Source: Patescibacteria group bacterium (GTDB lineage Bacteria; Patescibacteriota; Patescibacteriia; Patescibacteriales; JAQTRU01). From it: DNA of 47,659 bases. Location of the stretch: the NCBI GenBank assembly GCA_028716725.1, contig JAQUPG010000001.1, positions 1 through 47,659 of the forward strand. Direction: 5' to 3'. Both the position numbers and the translations under genes were made by a program. Below, piece after piece: positions 31,409 through 39,384 of this stretch; within the stretch, counting starts at the first letter, position 1, and each line of letters starts with the position of its first letter. Below the pieces are notes generated by a model. It was not told the origin of the DNA and searched no databases. It was given only the letters and a program-made list of their open reading frames with translations.

Positions 31409-32218
31409 ATGATTTTTGAACACTCATCAAAAAATAAAAAGGTTTTATTGCTCATATCCGTCACTATTTTAGTGCTGGGTATTTTTGTAATTTTTTATTC
31501 TCCAGTTGTTTTTCAAGAAGGTAATCCTTGGCTACAGATTAAAGGAATTGTTCAGTTAACCTTTGGTAATAATGACGTTGTTAAATTAGATATCGGAGAA
31601 AATAAATACATTACCAAAAGCGATAATCCAGAGATAATCAAGTCTTTTATGAAAGAAAGGGGCTATGATTTTACTGAGCAAATGGGTTCGGGTTATTTTT
31701 TCAAATCGCAAACAGGAATGAGTGCGGTTGCTACTCACAGATATTACAGCCGTTATTACTCGCTTTGGACTATTTCCGAAAATAACAATAATGCCAATAA
31801 TAATCTCTGGACGACAATTACCAATGACGATGGAATAACATATCAGTATCCCAAGGAATTACTTGCGAAATATATTAGCGTTGTGGAGTGGCCACCAGTT
31901 ATAAAAATAGAAACTGGAATATATTCCTGCAAAATTACGCCGATAGAAGTAAGTAGCTTAGCGGATATAACTTATCAGAGGTTGGTTGATGATAGAACTT
32001 ATTGTATGAATATCAAAAACGAAGGTGCGGCTGGCAGTGTTTACTCGTCATACACCTATACTACCACTAAGAACGACAAACTCGTTAGTGTCAGTTTTAT
32101 TTTGCGTTATCCTAATTGCAATAACTACGATGAAGAACAAAGCAAGGCTTGTGCCAACGAAAGAGAAACTTTTGATCTTGATGCTACGGTTGATAGGATT
32201 GTGCAGACAATTAAATAG
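31409..32218 (+). CDS. Membrane-anchored exported protein, unknown
   Basis: This 269-residue protein has one N-terminal membrane helix (about 11-31) and an extracellular part of about 235 residues. The latter includes a cysteine pair near YSCKITPIEV and YCMNIK, a GYDFTEQMGSGYFFKSQ segment and SCNNYDEEQSKAC-like cysteines near the end. No family is recognised. It lies in a tight group with small membrane proteins upstream (5 bp) and downstream (6 bp), so the three probably form an operon. Confidence 0.6.
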   Translation: MIFEHSSKNKKVLLLISVTILVLGIFVIFYSPVVFQEGNPWLQIKGIVQLTFGNNDVVKLDIGENKYITKSDNPEIIKSFMKERGYDFTEQMGSGYFFKSQTGMSAVATHRYYSRYYSLWTISENNNNANNNLWTTITNDDGITYQYPKELLAKYISVVEWPPVIKIETGIYSCKITPIEVSSLADITYQRLVDDRTYCMNIKNEGAAGSVYSSYTYTTTKNDKLVSVSFILRYPNCNNYDEEQSKACANERETFDLDATVDRIVQTIK

Positions 32219-32224
32219 CAATTT

Positions 32225-32692
32225 ATGACTTCATATAAACGCACACAAATCGGATATCTGATGATAATAGTCACATTGGCCGTGCTGGTTCTTTTTGCAT
32301 GGGCTCAAATTACGGTTAGATCCGAGCCGCCATCTGTCGATTCTGGCGCAAATCTTCTCGTTACAGCCATAATGGTTTTAGTTCTATTTGCTCTTTCCTC
32401 GGTTACAACGCTGACAACATCTATTGATGATAAATATCTTCGGGTTAAATTTGGTTATGGGATTTTCAAGAAAAGTTTTCTGCTTAGTGAAATAGCATCA
32501 GCCAAGCAAGTAAAGAATCATTGGTATTACGGTTGGGGTATAAGGTTTTGGTTTTGGCCTCGTAAGTGTATTTATAATGTTTCTGGTTTTGATGCGGTTG
32601 AAATAGTGATGAAGAATGGAAAAATTTATCGCATAGGAACAGATGTTCCTAGTGAACTGGAAACCGCAATTAAACAGACTATAAATATCTAA
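32225..32692 (+). CDS. Membrane protein with PH-like domain
   Basis: This 155-residue protein has two helices at about 12-30 and 42-65. A soluble C-terminal part (about 70-155) has DDKYLRVKFGYGIFKKSFLLSEI and FDAVEIVMKNGKIYRIGTD, the strand pattern of bacterial PH-like (bPH) domains. The tryptophan-rich WYYGWGIRFWFWPR loop may lie at the membrane surface. Function unknown. Third gene of the small membrane operon. Confidence 0.6.
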   Translation: MTSYKRTQIGYLMIIVTLAVLVLFAWAQITVRSEPPSVDSGANLLVTAIMVLVLFALSSVTTLTTSIDDKYLRVKFGYGIFKKSFLLSEIASAKQVKNHWYYGWGIRFWFWPRKCIYNVSGFDAVEIVMKNGKIYRIGTDVPSELETAIKQTINI

Positions 32693-32998
32693 GATTACCA
32701 AACAAAACATACGATCATCTCGTGTATTTTTATTATTCCTCAATCAGAGTTAACTGTTTTTTTGTATATTATTCTCAATTTTAGATTCGCTAACCCCGAC
32801 TCACATGCATTGAAGCGATGCCTAAAATCGTGCTAAAATACCCCTATAACACTTGTAATCCCGGGTACTTAACCCGACTACACCGCCAAAAGTAAATTAG
32901 TTCGCCCGCTCATCTCGCTAAAGCGAGTGAGCGGGTCTGCTCAAACCCGCAGGGTTATGAGCGGAAATCCCTATCCCACCGCCAAAAGTATAAAGACT
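32693..32998. other. Gene-free region with hairpin and direct repeats
   Basis: Contains a strong hairpin CCCGCTCATCTCGCT / AGCGAGTGAGCGGG (32905-32935) and two copies of ACCGCCAAAAGTA (32882-32894, 32978-32990), 96 bp apart. Frames reading through it to the kinase start at 32999 look non-coding. Confidence 0.6.
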
Positions 32999-33880
32999 AT
33001 GTCTATTGGCATCGGCAAGGCAAAATCAATTTTTTTAGGAGAACACTTTGTTGTGTACAGAGGCAAAGCGATTGGTTTTGGGCTAGACAAAAAAATTGAG
33101 GTGGAGATTAAAAAATCAGAGAAGTTAAGGTACGAATTTTCCGCTGACAAAAAAGTTAGATTTGCCATTAAACTACTCCAAAAGCTGCTAAAGATCGGGA
33201 ATTTTAAGATAAAGATAAAACAATCGGAAATCCCCGTAGCGAGCGGTCTTGGTTCAAGCGCGGCGTCTTTAGTGGCCGTAATCCGAGCTATTTCCGCCGA
33301 ATTTAATTTGAATTTAGACGATAAAAAAGTTTGTAACCTTGCTTATGAAGCAGAAAAAATTTTTCATGGCAGCCCTTCGGGCATAGATAACGCTTTAGCT
33401 ACTTATGGCGGTTTCATTTCCTTTCAGAAGAAAGCTCGCGGAAATTTCATAAAGCATCTGAAAATAAAAAAACCCATCCATTTTGTTTTTATTGATACTG
33501 GTAAAAGGGGGAACACTAAAATAATGGTAGCAAAAATTAAGAGATGGAAAAAACTTAATGAAAAAGTTTTTTACAAATTTTTAAATCAGGAATCGGTAAT
33601 TATAACTAAAGCAATTAGATGTTTAAAAGCTGGAAATTATAAAGAACTTGGTGAACTTATGAATCTGAACCAAAATCTTTTGAAGATTATTGGGGCGTCT
33701 GGCAGGGAAAATAATAAAGTAATTTCGGCTGCCCGGGCAGCTGGCGCTTTGGGGGTAAAGCTAGTAGGAGCCGGGGGAGGAGGATTTTGTCTCGCTTTAG
33801 TTAAAAATAAAAAAGAAGCTGTAAAATTTACTAAATTGTTAACGAAAGAATATAGATGTTTTTATTGTTTAGTAAATTAA
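32999..33880 (+). CDS. mvk: Mevalonate kinase (GHMP kinase)
   Basis: This 293-residue protein starts at the ATG at 32999 (MSIGIGKAKSIFLGEHFVVY). The frame is open further upstream, but that part translates a repeat region and is unlike the family. The GHMP ATP-binding motif is IPVASGLGSSAASL. GSPSGIDNALATYGG follows, and the C-terminal motif KLVGAGGGGFCLALV closes the active site. It phosphorylates mevalonate in the mevalonate route to isoprenoids. No other pathway gene is in the window. The length and motif order fit archaeal-type mevalonate kinase. Confidence 0.88.
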   Translation: MSIGIGKAKSIFLGEHFVVYRGKAIGFGLDKKIEVEIKKSEKLRYEFSADKKVRFAIKLLQKLLKIGNFKIKIKQSEIPVASGLGSSAASLVAVIRAISAEFNLNLDDKKVCNLAYEAEKIFHGSPSGIDNALATYGGFISFQKKARGNFIKHLKIKKPIHFVFIDTGKRGNTKIMVAKIKRWKKLNEKVFYKFLNQESVIITKAIRCLKAGNYKELGELMNLNQNLLKIIGASGRENNKVISAARAAGALGVKLVGAGGGGFCLALVKNKKEAVKFTKLLTKEYRCFYCLVN

Positions 33881-33993
33881 TTTTGTCTTAGCCCCTTGGC
33901 CGAAAACTGCGATGGGGCAAAAATAATAAAGGTCGATTTAAATATTTATAATCCCCCTACCCCCTTTTTGAAAGAGGGTAAAAAACAAAAAAT

Positions 33994-34446
33994 ATGACAA
34001 ACAATAAAATTTTGTACATAGTTATAACTGTTTTAGTTTTAGTTATTGTCAGCGGCGGGTTATTTTTCCTTTCCAACAATAAGGGTGCGCAAGAAGAAAC
34101 CGGGACTAGCCAGCCGGAAACTGCGGTAGAGACGCCTAAGGCCGAGGAAGAAATGGTGGATTGCGGACAAGCACAGGATCCCGGGTGTTTTTTAAACAGG
34201 ATGAATCAATGCTTGCCCGTAACTGCTAAAATGATGGGGTCAGACGGCACAACCGCTATTGATATTACAATTCTGGGCGTGGAAAATGAGAAATGCCATT
34301 TTCAGAGAAAGTTAAACAATGCTTTAAATCTTGATTGTTATTTTCCAAAAGGAACTTTAAATACAGATACTCTCGACCAGATGTTTGGAAATGACAGGGG
34401 TCTGCAGAAAGTGGTTGATGATGCCTGCACGCCGGCGGGATGGTAA
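33994..34446 (+). CDS. Membrane-anchored exported protein, unknown
   Basis: This 150-residue protein has an N-terminal helix (about 6-28), a short Glu/Thr-rich linker (about 32-52), and a compact region with six cysteines (DCGQAQDPGCF, NQCLPVT, EKCHFQ, LDCYF, DACTPAGW). The cysteine spacing suggests disulfides outside the cell. No family is recognised. It is adjacent to the glutamine synthetase gene, with no sign of functional linkage. Confidence 0.6.
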   Translation: MTNNKILYIVITVLVLVIVSGGLFFLSNNKGAQEETGTSQPETAVETPKAEEEMVDCGQAQDPGCFLNRMNQCLPVTAKMMGSDGTTAIDITILGVENEKCHFQRKLNNALNLDCYFPKGTLNTDTLDQMFGNDRGLQKVVDDACTPAGW

Positions 34447-34547
34447 CCAAAGTTATCTTATTAAAATTAAATAAACTTTGCGCCGATTTCTGTTGGAGGC
34501 AGGATTTGGGCGACAAAAATAAAGAATTTATGCTGCAAGGTAAAATC

Positions 34548-35600
34548 ATGGCCGAATATATCTGGATTGACGGCCGGAAGCCAACATCCAAACTAAGATC
34601 AAAAACCAAGGTTATTAACGGTCCGGCCACAGGTCTGTCAGAAATTCCGGCCTGGGGTTTTGACGGTTCAAGCACAGAGCAGGCCGAGGGCCATTTTAGC
34701 GACTGTCTGCTTAAGCCGGTTTATTACATCTCCGATTTAATCCGGGGAGGAGATAATATTTTGGTTTTGTGCGAAGTTTTTAACCCGGACGGCACTCCCC
34801 ATCCTTCAAATACCAGAGCAGTTTTGCGGGAGATTGCGGAAAAATACAAAGAGCAAGAGCCTTTATTCGGCGTAGAGCAGGAATATACGCTTTACCGCAA
34901 AGACTGGCCCTTGGGCTGGCCGGAAAAGGGATTTCCGCATCCGCAAGGCCGGTATTATTGCGGCATCGGCTATGACGAAGTGTACGGCCGGCCGGTAGTG
35001 GAAGCGCATATGAAGATTTGTCTGGAAGCTGGGCTGATGATTTATGGCATAAACGCGGAAGTGATGCCGGCGCAGTGGGAATTTCAAATCGGGCCGCTGG
35101 CTCCTTTAGCAGCCGCGGATGAATTATGGATGGCCCGCTGGTTGCTTTATCGTTTGGGCGAAGACCACGGCGTTTACGCCAAACTTGACCCAAAACCAAT
35201 GTCTGGAGACTGGAACGGCGCGGGCGGGCATACTAATTTCAGCACTAAAGCCATGCGCGAAGAAGGCGGGTTGGAAGTTATAAAACAGGTTTGCGAAAAA
35301 TTGAAAAAATTTCATAAAGAGCATATTCAGGTTTACGGGGCTGATAATGACAAGCGCCTGACCGGCAAACATGAAACCTGTGGCATTAATGAATTCCGCT
35401 ACGGGGTAAGCGACCGCGGGGCTTCCGTCCGCATTCCCATGGATACCAATAATAAGGGCCGGGGGCATTTAGAGGATAGGCGTCCGGCGGCCAACCTCGA
35501 TCCTTATCAGGTTTTCACGGCTTTACTGGAAACTGCTTGCGGAGACGGGTTTGACCCAATAAAATTCAAATGGCCCAATGATATTATTAAAATGCCATAG
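34548..35600 (+). CDS. glnII: Type II (eukaryote-like) glutamine synthetase
   Basis: This 350-residue protein matches GSII length. It starts at the ATG at 34548 (AEYIWIDG), with AAGG 9 nt upstream; ATGs at 34440 and 34530 in the same frame add unrelated residues. Signature segments are WGFDGSSTEQAEG, LFGVEQEYTLY, PAQWEFQIG, NGAGGHTNFSTKAM and KRLTGKHETCGINEFRYGVSDRGASVRIP. It joins ammonia to glutamate using ATP. GSII is found in eukaryotes and scattered bacteria, so transfer is likely at some point. It stands alone and is followed by an inverted-repeat element. Confidence 0.94.
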   Translation: MAEYIWIDGRKPTSKLRSKTKVINGPATGLSEIPAWGFDGSSTEQAEGHFSDCLLKPVYYISDLIRGGDNILVLCEVFNPDGTPHPSNTRAVLREIAEKYKEQEPLFGVEQEYTLYRKDWPLGWPEKGFPHPQGRYYCGIGYDEVYGRPVVEAHMKICLEAGLMIYGINAEVMPAQWEFQIGPLAPLAAADELWMARWLLYRLGEDHGVYAKLDPKPMSGDWNGAGGHTNFSTKAMREEGGLEVIKQVCEKLKKFHKEHIQVYGADNDKRLTGKHETCGINEFRYGVSDRGASVRIPMDTNNKGRGHLEDRRPAANLDPYQVFTALLETACGDGFDPIKFKWPNDIIKMP

Positions 35601-35640
35601 GTAAAGACTTATTTTAAAGGATTTCATCCCCAACCCTTGA

Positions 35641-35802
35641 CCCCGTTAGAAACATTCCCCGTAGCTGGTTGCGGTCGGGTGAAAATATAAATCTCGTTAA
35701 AGATTTATCTCTAAATGGGGTGAATAACTCGTTCGGCTAGGTTTATGTCCCGCGCAAGTCTCATTGAAATGCTATTTCTAACAGGACAAGTTTCTAACGG
35801 GG
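35641..35802. repeat. CCCCGTTAGAAAC inverted-repeat element, copy 2
   Basis: CCCCGTTAGAAAC (35641-35653) is perfectly repeated in inverted form at 35790-35802. TTGA directly flanks both sides (35637-35640 and 35803-35806), a 4-bp direct repeat that could be a target duplication. The interior has no ORF. The right-hand TTGA is also the start of a TTGACA -35 box. Confidence 0.78.
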
Positions 35803-35831
35803 TTGACAAAAAATAGTTATGGGTGTATATT
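35803..35831 (+). promoter_or_regulatory. Promoter of the DUF5320-DUF134-thioredoxin group
   Basis: TTGACA (35803-35808), exactly 17 bp, TATATT (35826-35831). The -35 box abuts the repeat element end. Confidence 0.82.
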
Positions 35832-35896
35832 CATAATAGGCAAGATAGAAAGGTCGGCTTGCCCGTAACTATTAATTAACTCTGAATAATAAATAT

Positions 35897-36130
35897 ATGC
35901 CAAGATATAATGGAACCGGCCCGACAGGCGCGGGTCCTGGCACAGGCTGGGGATTGGGCCCTTGCGGAGCCGGAATGAGAATGGGCTGGTGTGGCCGGGG
36001 TTTCGGATTAGGATTGGGGAGATCTTTTCGTTCCCCTAAAAATCAGCTTCAAACCTTGGAAGATGAAGAAAAAATGCTTGAAGAAGAGTTAGAAGCCGTC
36101 AGAGCTGAAAGAAAGGCCTTAAAAAAATAA
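35897..36130 (+). CDS. DUF5320 family protein
   Basis: This 77-residue protein opens with the DUF5320 pattern MPRYNGTGPTGAGPGTGWGL, continues Gly/Met/Cys-rich (two cysteines, GPCGAG and GWCGRG), and ends in a charged coiled coil LEDEEKMLEEELEAVRAERK. The family is small and common in anaerobes, often next to DUF134 and NifX/NafY-like genes, and is suspected to be involved in metal or redox handling. Here it heads a group with DUF134 and a thioredoxin. Confidence 0.85.
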   Translation: MPRYNGTGPTGAGPGTGWGLGPCGAGMRMGWCGRGFGLGLGRSFRSPKNQLQTLEDEEKMLEEELEAVRAERKALKK

Positions 36131-36184
36131 AAGAAGGCGTTTGGGACCGGCCTCCTGGCGGAGGCCGGGCGGCCTTCTTTTACT
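36130..36184 (+). terminator. Terminator after DUF5320
   Basis: AAAGAAGGC (36130-36138) pairs with GCCTTCTTT (36172-36180) around an inner hairpin GGCCTCC/GGAGGCC. A T run is part of the 3' arm. Confidence 0.75.
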
Positions 36185-36225
36185 GGAGTAAATAATAGCA
36201 AATTAATTATATTTTTTCAATATCT

Positions 36226-36504
36226 ATGCCCAGACCAAGACTTTGCCGACGGATAAAATTTAATCCCAATATTACCTACTTTAAACCACAGGGCGTGCCG
36301 ATGAGGGAGCTTGAGATTGTGGAATTAACCACTGAGGAGATGGAAGCTTATCGTTTAAGGCATATTAACGATCTTGAGCAGAAAGAAGCGGCCAAGAAAA
36401 TGAATACTTCACAGAGTACTTATCAGAGAATATTGTATTCGGCTTATAAAAAAATCGCCGAGGCCCTTGTTAATGGCAAGGCGGTGAAGATTATAAGAAA
36501 TTAA
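36226..36504 (+). CDS. DUF134 (UPF0251) helix-turn-helix protein
   Basis: This 92-residue protein has the family start MPRPRLCRRIKFNPNITYFKP, then the helix-turn-helix region VELTTEEMEAYRLRHINDLEQKEAAKKMNTSQSTYQRIL. It resembles a sigma-70 region 4-like DNA-binding domain. The family usually sits beside DUF5320 genes and probably regulates them. The thioredoxin gene follows 12 bp later. There is no Shine-Dalgarno sequence. Confidence 0.88.
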   Translation: MPRPRLCRRIKFNPNITYFKPQGVPMRELEIVELTTEEMEAYRLRHINDLEQKEAAKKMNTSQSTYQRILYSAYKKIAEALVNGKAVKIIRN

Positions 36505-36516
36505 TTTATTATTTTT

Positions 36517-36786
36517 ATGAGAGTCTTAAAATTTGGAGCTGTTTGGTGCCCGGGGTGCCTAATTATGAAACCGAGATGGGAGGAAATTGAAAAAGAAAAT
36601 CCCTGGCTCCTGGCCCAATATTATGATTTTGACCAGGATAAAGAGGTGGTAAAAAAATATAATATAACGAAAGAGTTGCCGATATTTGTTTTTCTTGATA
36701 AAAATGATAAAGAGTTTTTGCGCCTTGAAGGCGAAATCGAAAAAGACAAACTGGTTGGAATCATCAACGAAAATAGAGAAAAATAA
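36517..36786 (+). CDS. Thioredoxin-like protein
   Basis: This 89-residue protein is compact for a thioredoxin but has the fold pattern LKFGAVWCPGCLIMKP with catalytic C11 and C14, the YDFDQDKEVVKKYNI strand-helix, and the cis-proline segment ELPIFVFL. It would be a cytoplasmic disulfide reductant or carrier. Its neighbours (a thioredoxin-CcdA fusion at 37444) suggest it hands electrons to the membrane. Confidence 0.88.
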   Translation: MRVLKFGAVWCPGCLIMKPRWEEIEKENPWLLAQYYDFDQDKEVVKKYNITKELPIFVFLDKNDKEFLRLEGEIEKDKLVGIINENREK

Positions 36787-36808
36787 AAAAGATACGTTTG
36801 CGGCTAAA

Positions 36809-36895
36809 ATGAGCCAGAATAAGACAAAAAAAAGTAAAATTTTTTATTTTGTGCTAGCATTATTGTTTGTTGGGAGGATGATAGGAGGCGCTTAA
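36809..36895 (+). CDS. Possible 28-residue membrane microprotein
   Basis: A basic N-terminus (MSQNKTKKSK) leads to one hydrophobic helix (IFYFVLALLFVGRMIGG) and then the stop. It begins 22 bp after the thioredoxin stop. There is no ribosome binding site, so it may be chance; the basic-then-hydrophobic pattern is the only support. Confidence 0.3.
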   Translation: MSQNKTKKSKIFYFVLALLFVGRMIGGA

Positions 36896-36971
36896 TTTTT
36901 TTTGGGGCTATGTTTATTTTTTGGGTTTTTTATGCTATATTATATAGTATAAATAACTAAATTTTGAATTT

Positions 36972-37367
36972 ATGTATCCCAAGACCGCTTTAAAAATTTT
37001 ATTGGTTATTGTTCTAATAGCCGTATTAGTTTTTGCCGGCCTGTATATTAAAAAGAAATATGATTTGAAAAATGAAGAATCAAGAATCGAGGATATAATC
37101 AGTAAGAAAAGGGGGCAGCAGGAATTGTCCCAGGAGGAACAGGAAAAACTTAATGCTTATATTGACCAGAAGGTTGAAGAAAAGAGAAGCGGATTAAATG
37201 AAAAAACAGAGGAGGAGATAAAAACGCAGGGTTATACGCAGGACGAAGTTAATTTTATTTTAGACCCGCAAAGGACAGTCGAAAAGGAATTGGGCATAGC
37301 CGAAGAAAAAGAAAGCACCCAGATGACGCAGGAAGAAATAGATGCCATCCTTAATCCTAAACAATAA
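36972..37367 (+). CDS. Membrane-anchored coiled-coil protein, unknown
   Basis: This 131-residue protein has one N-terminal helix (about 6-27), then a highly charged region rich in Glu, Lys and Gln with heptad-like spacing (about 35-80). At the end are two copies of a short motif: QDEVNFILDPQR and QEEIDAILNPKQ. The motif repeat and acidic tail suggest a docking segment. A TATATTATATAGTATAAAT promoter-like stretch precedes it. Function unknown. Confidence 0.6.
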   Translation: MYPKTALKILLVIVLIAVLVFAGLYIKKKYDLKNEESRIEDIISKKRGQQELSQEEQEKLNAYIDQKVEEKRSGLNEKTEEEIKTQGYTQDEVNFILDPQRTVEKELGIAEEKESTQMTQEEIDAILNPKQ

Positions 37368-37443
37368 AATAACAGTCGGGGTAAGAGCAAGAGAAAAAAG
37401 ATAATAGTTTTATAATTTTTTTCCTTGTTCTTATTTTTTAATT

Positions 37444-38691
37444 ATGATCAGATTATTAAAAATTATTTTGCCAGTTTTTTTTGCCCTGGTTCTTATCCAG
37501 CCGATCTCGGCTCAGGATAAAATAAACCTTTATTTTTTTTATGGCAACGGCTGCCCGCATTGCGCTAAAGAGGAGAAATTTTTAAGCAAGTTAGAGAAAG
37601 AAAGAAACGACATAAAGATTAATCGTTATGAAGTTTGGTATAACCGGGATAATGCCCATCTTCTTTCTGACCTTGGGAAGAAATTGAATTTGGACGTTTC
37701 TGGCGTGCCCTTATTGATTATAGGGAATAAATCAATCGCCGGTTATTACAGCGACCGGGCAACAGGAGAAAAAATAAATGAGATAATTAACTATTATACG
37801 ATTAATGAATGCAGCGATGTGGTGGAATCGGTTTTAGCGGAAAACGGGGAAAGCAGTATTTGCCCTCATGGCTGTGAAGCCGGGGACCAGGAATGCATCC
37901 ATAATTGCGGCTGTCAGGCGGATAATTTAAGCGGGCAGGCGCCGCCGGAAACTATAAATGTGCCGGTATTCGGGGAAATAAAAATAAAAGGCATTTCTTT
38001 GCCGCTTTTTACCATTTTAATCGCGGTTTTAGACGGCTTTAATCCCTGCGCCATGTGGGTGCTTCTATTTTTAATTAGTCTCTTACTTGGCCTTGAGAGC
38101 CGGAAGAAAATGTGGATTTTGGGGTTAACTTTTATTGCCGCCTCGGCTTTGGTTTATTTTTTGTTTCTGGCGGCCTGGCTTAATTTATTTTTATTTCTAG
38201 GTTTTATTTTCTGGGTTAGGCTGGTTATCGGCATATTGGCCATTGGCAGCGGTGTTCTTCACCTCAAGGAATATTTTAAAAACCGCAAAGGAACCTGTCC
38301 GGTGACGGAAGATGAAAAGCGCCGGGCCTGGTTTGAGAGATTTAAAAAAGTCATTGCCCAGGAGAAATTTTGGCTGGCCTTAATCGGAATCGCGATTTTG
38401 GCCGCAGCTGTTAATTTAGTTGAGCTTATTTGCAGCGCCGGGCTCCCGGCTATTTACACTCAGGTTTTATCTTTATCTGATTTGCCCGCCTGGCAATATT
38501 ATGCCTATTTGGTTCTCTATATTTTTGTTTTCATGCTGGACGACATGCTGATTTTTATCATCGCCATGCTTACCTTAAAAATGAAAGGCATAAGTTCAAG
38601 ATATAGCCGTTGGTCTAATTTAATCGGCGGGGTAATTATCCTGATAATCGGCATACTTTTATTATTTAAGCCGGGGTGGCTTATGTTTTAA
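37444..38691 (+). CDS. Thioredoxin/glutaredoxin-CcdA fusion membrane protein
   Basis: This 415-residue protein has a signal-like helix (1-23) and a thioredoxin-fold domain (about 25-120) with the active site NGCPHC (C37, C40). A Cys-rich linker (about 133-165: CPHGCEAGDQECIHNCGCQ) is followed by a CcdA/DsbD-type membrane domain (about 180-415, six helices). The membrane domain carries a cysteine in FNPCAMW and another in LICSAGLPA, as in DsbD-like electron carriers. It should move reducing power from the cytoplasm to exported thiols. The order of domains and the extra cysteine cluster are unusual. The thioredoxin at 36517 is a likely partner. Confidence 0.85.
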   Translation: MIRLLKIILPVFFALVLIQPISAQDKINLYFFYGNGCPHCAKEEKFLSKLEKERNDIKINRYEVWYNRDNAHLLSDLGKKLNLDVSGVPLLIIGNKSIAGYYSDRATGEKINEIINYYTINECSDVVESVLAENGESSICPHGCEAGDQECIHNCGCQADNLSGQAPPETINVPVFGEIKIKGISLPLFTILIAVLDGFNPCAMWVLLFLISLLLGLESRKKMWILGLTFIAASALVYFLFLAAWLNLFLFLGFIFWVRLVIGILAIGSGVLHLKEYFKNRKGTCPVTEDEKRRAWFERFKKVIAQEKFWLALIGIAILAAAVNLVELICSAGLPAIYTQVLSLSDLPAWQYYAYLVLYIFVFMLDDMLIFIIAMLTLKMKGISSRYSRWSNLIGGVIILIIGILLLFKPGWLMF

Positions 38692-38720
38692 TATTTAACA
38701 CATTAGTTAATTTTAAAATT

Positions 38721-39383
38721 ATGAAAAATCCAATTGAACCAACAATAAAAACGGAAATTTTTCCGCTTCTGATTTTAGCGGCAACGATAATTTCTTCTTT
38801 TTATTTTTATGCCGGCTTTCCCGAAAGAGTGCCAACCCATTGGGATTTTGCCGGCCAGGTGAACGGCTGGGGATCGCGCTCTTTTGCCTTTATTATTCCG
38901 GGGGTAATGGTCATTATGTATTTATTGTTTATGGTTCTGCCTTTTCTTGACCCGAAAAAGGAAAAATACAGTCAATTTAAAAAAGTTTATCATATTCTTA
39001 AGGATGTTATTCTTTTATTTATGGCTGTTATTTATTTAGCCACCAGCTTGAATGCTTTGGGCTATAATCTGCCCATTGGCATTATCATCCCGGTTGGAGT
39101 CGGCCTGCTTTTTATAATTATCGGCAATTATATGAAAGAAATCAAAAGCAACTGGTTTGTCGGCATCCGCACACCCTGGACGCTGTCTTCCGAGGAAGTC
39201 TGGGAGAAAACTCATCGTTTCGGCGGGAAGGCCTTCATGATATCCGGATTCTTAATTGCTCTTGATTCTTTTCTGCCGATTAGCTGGCGCTTACCCGTAT
39301 TTATTGTTGCCATTATTTTGGTTGTGTTTGGCACAATCATTTATTCTTATATTGTTTATTTGAAAGAGAAAAAAGGAAAATAA
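38721..39383 (+). CDS. SdpI/DUF1648-type membrane protein
   Basis: This 220-residue protein starts at the ATG at 38721 (MKNPIEPTIK); 15 upstream codons in frame overlap an AT-rich gap. It has six helices. DUF1648 (about 20-70) contains PERVPTHWDFAGQVNGWGS, and the SdpI-like part holds NWFVGIRTPWTLSSEEVWEKTHRFGGK. SdpI gives immunity to the SdpC toxin in Bacillus, but most relatives have no known role. The rRNA/tRNA methylase gene starts 2 bp after the stop. Confidence 0.88.
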   Translation: MKNPIEPTIKTEIFPLLILAATIISSFYFYAGFPERVPTHWDFAGQVNGWGSRSFAFIIPGVMVIMYLLFMVLPFLDPKKEKYSQFKKVYHILKDVILLFMAVIYLATSLNALGYNLPIGIIIPVGVGLLFIIIGNYMKEIKSNWFVGIRTPWTLSSEEVWEKTHRFGGKAFMISGFLIALDSFLPISWRLPVFIVAIILVVFGTIIYSYIVYLKEKKGK

Positions 39384-39384
39384 T

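Noticed and set aside
32927-32998. N-terminal extension of mevalonate kinase
   Set aside because: The extra 24 codons read through a direct repeat and look unlike the family; the ATG at 32999 fits the GHMP start.
36686-36895. 69-codon frame overlapping the thioredoxin 3' end
   Set aside because: The first part is out of phase with a clear thioredoxin; only the last 28 codons are retained as a weak microprotein candidate.
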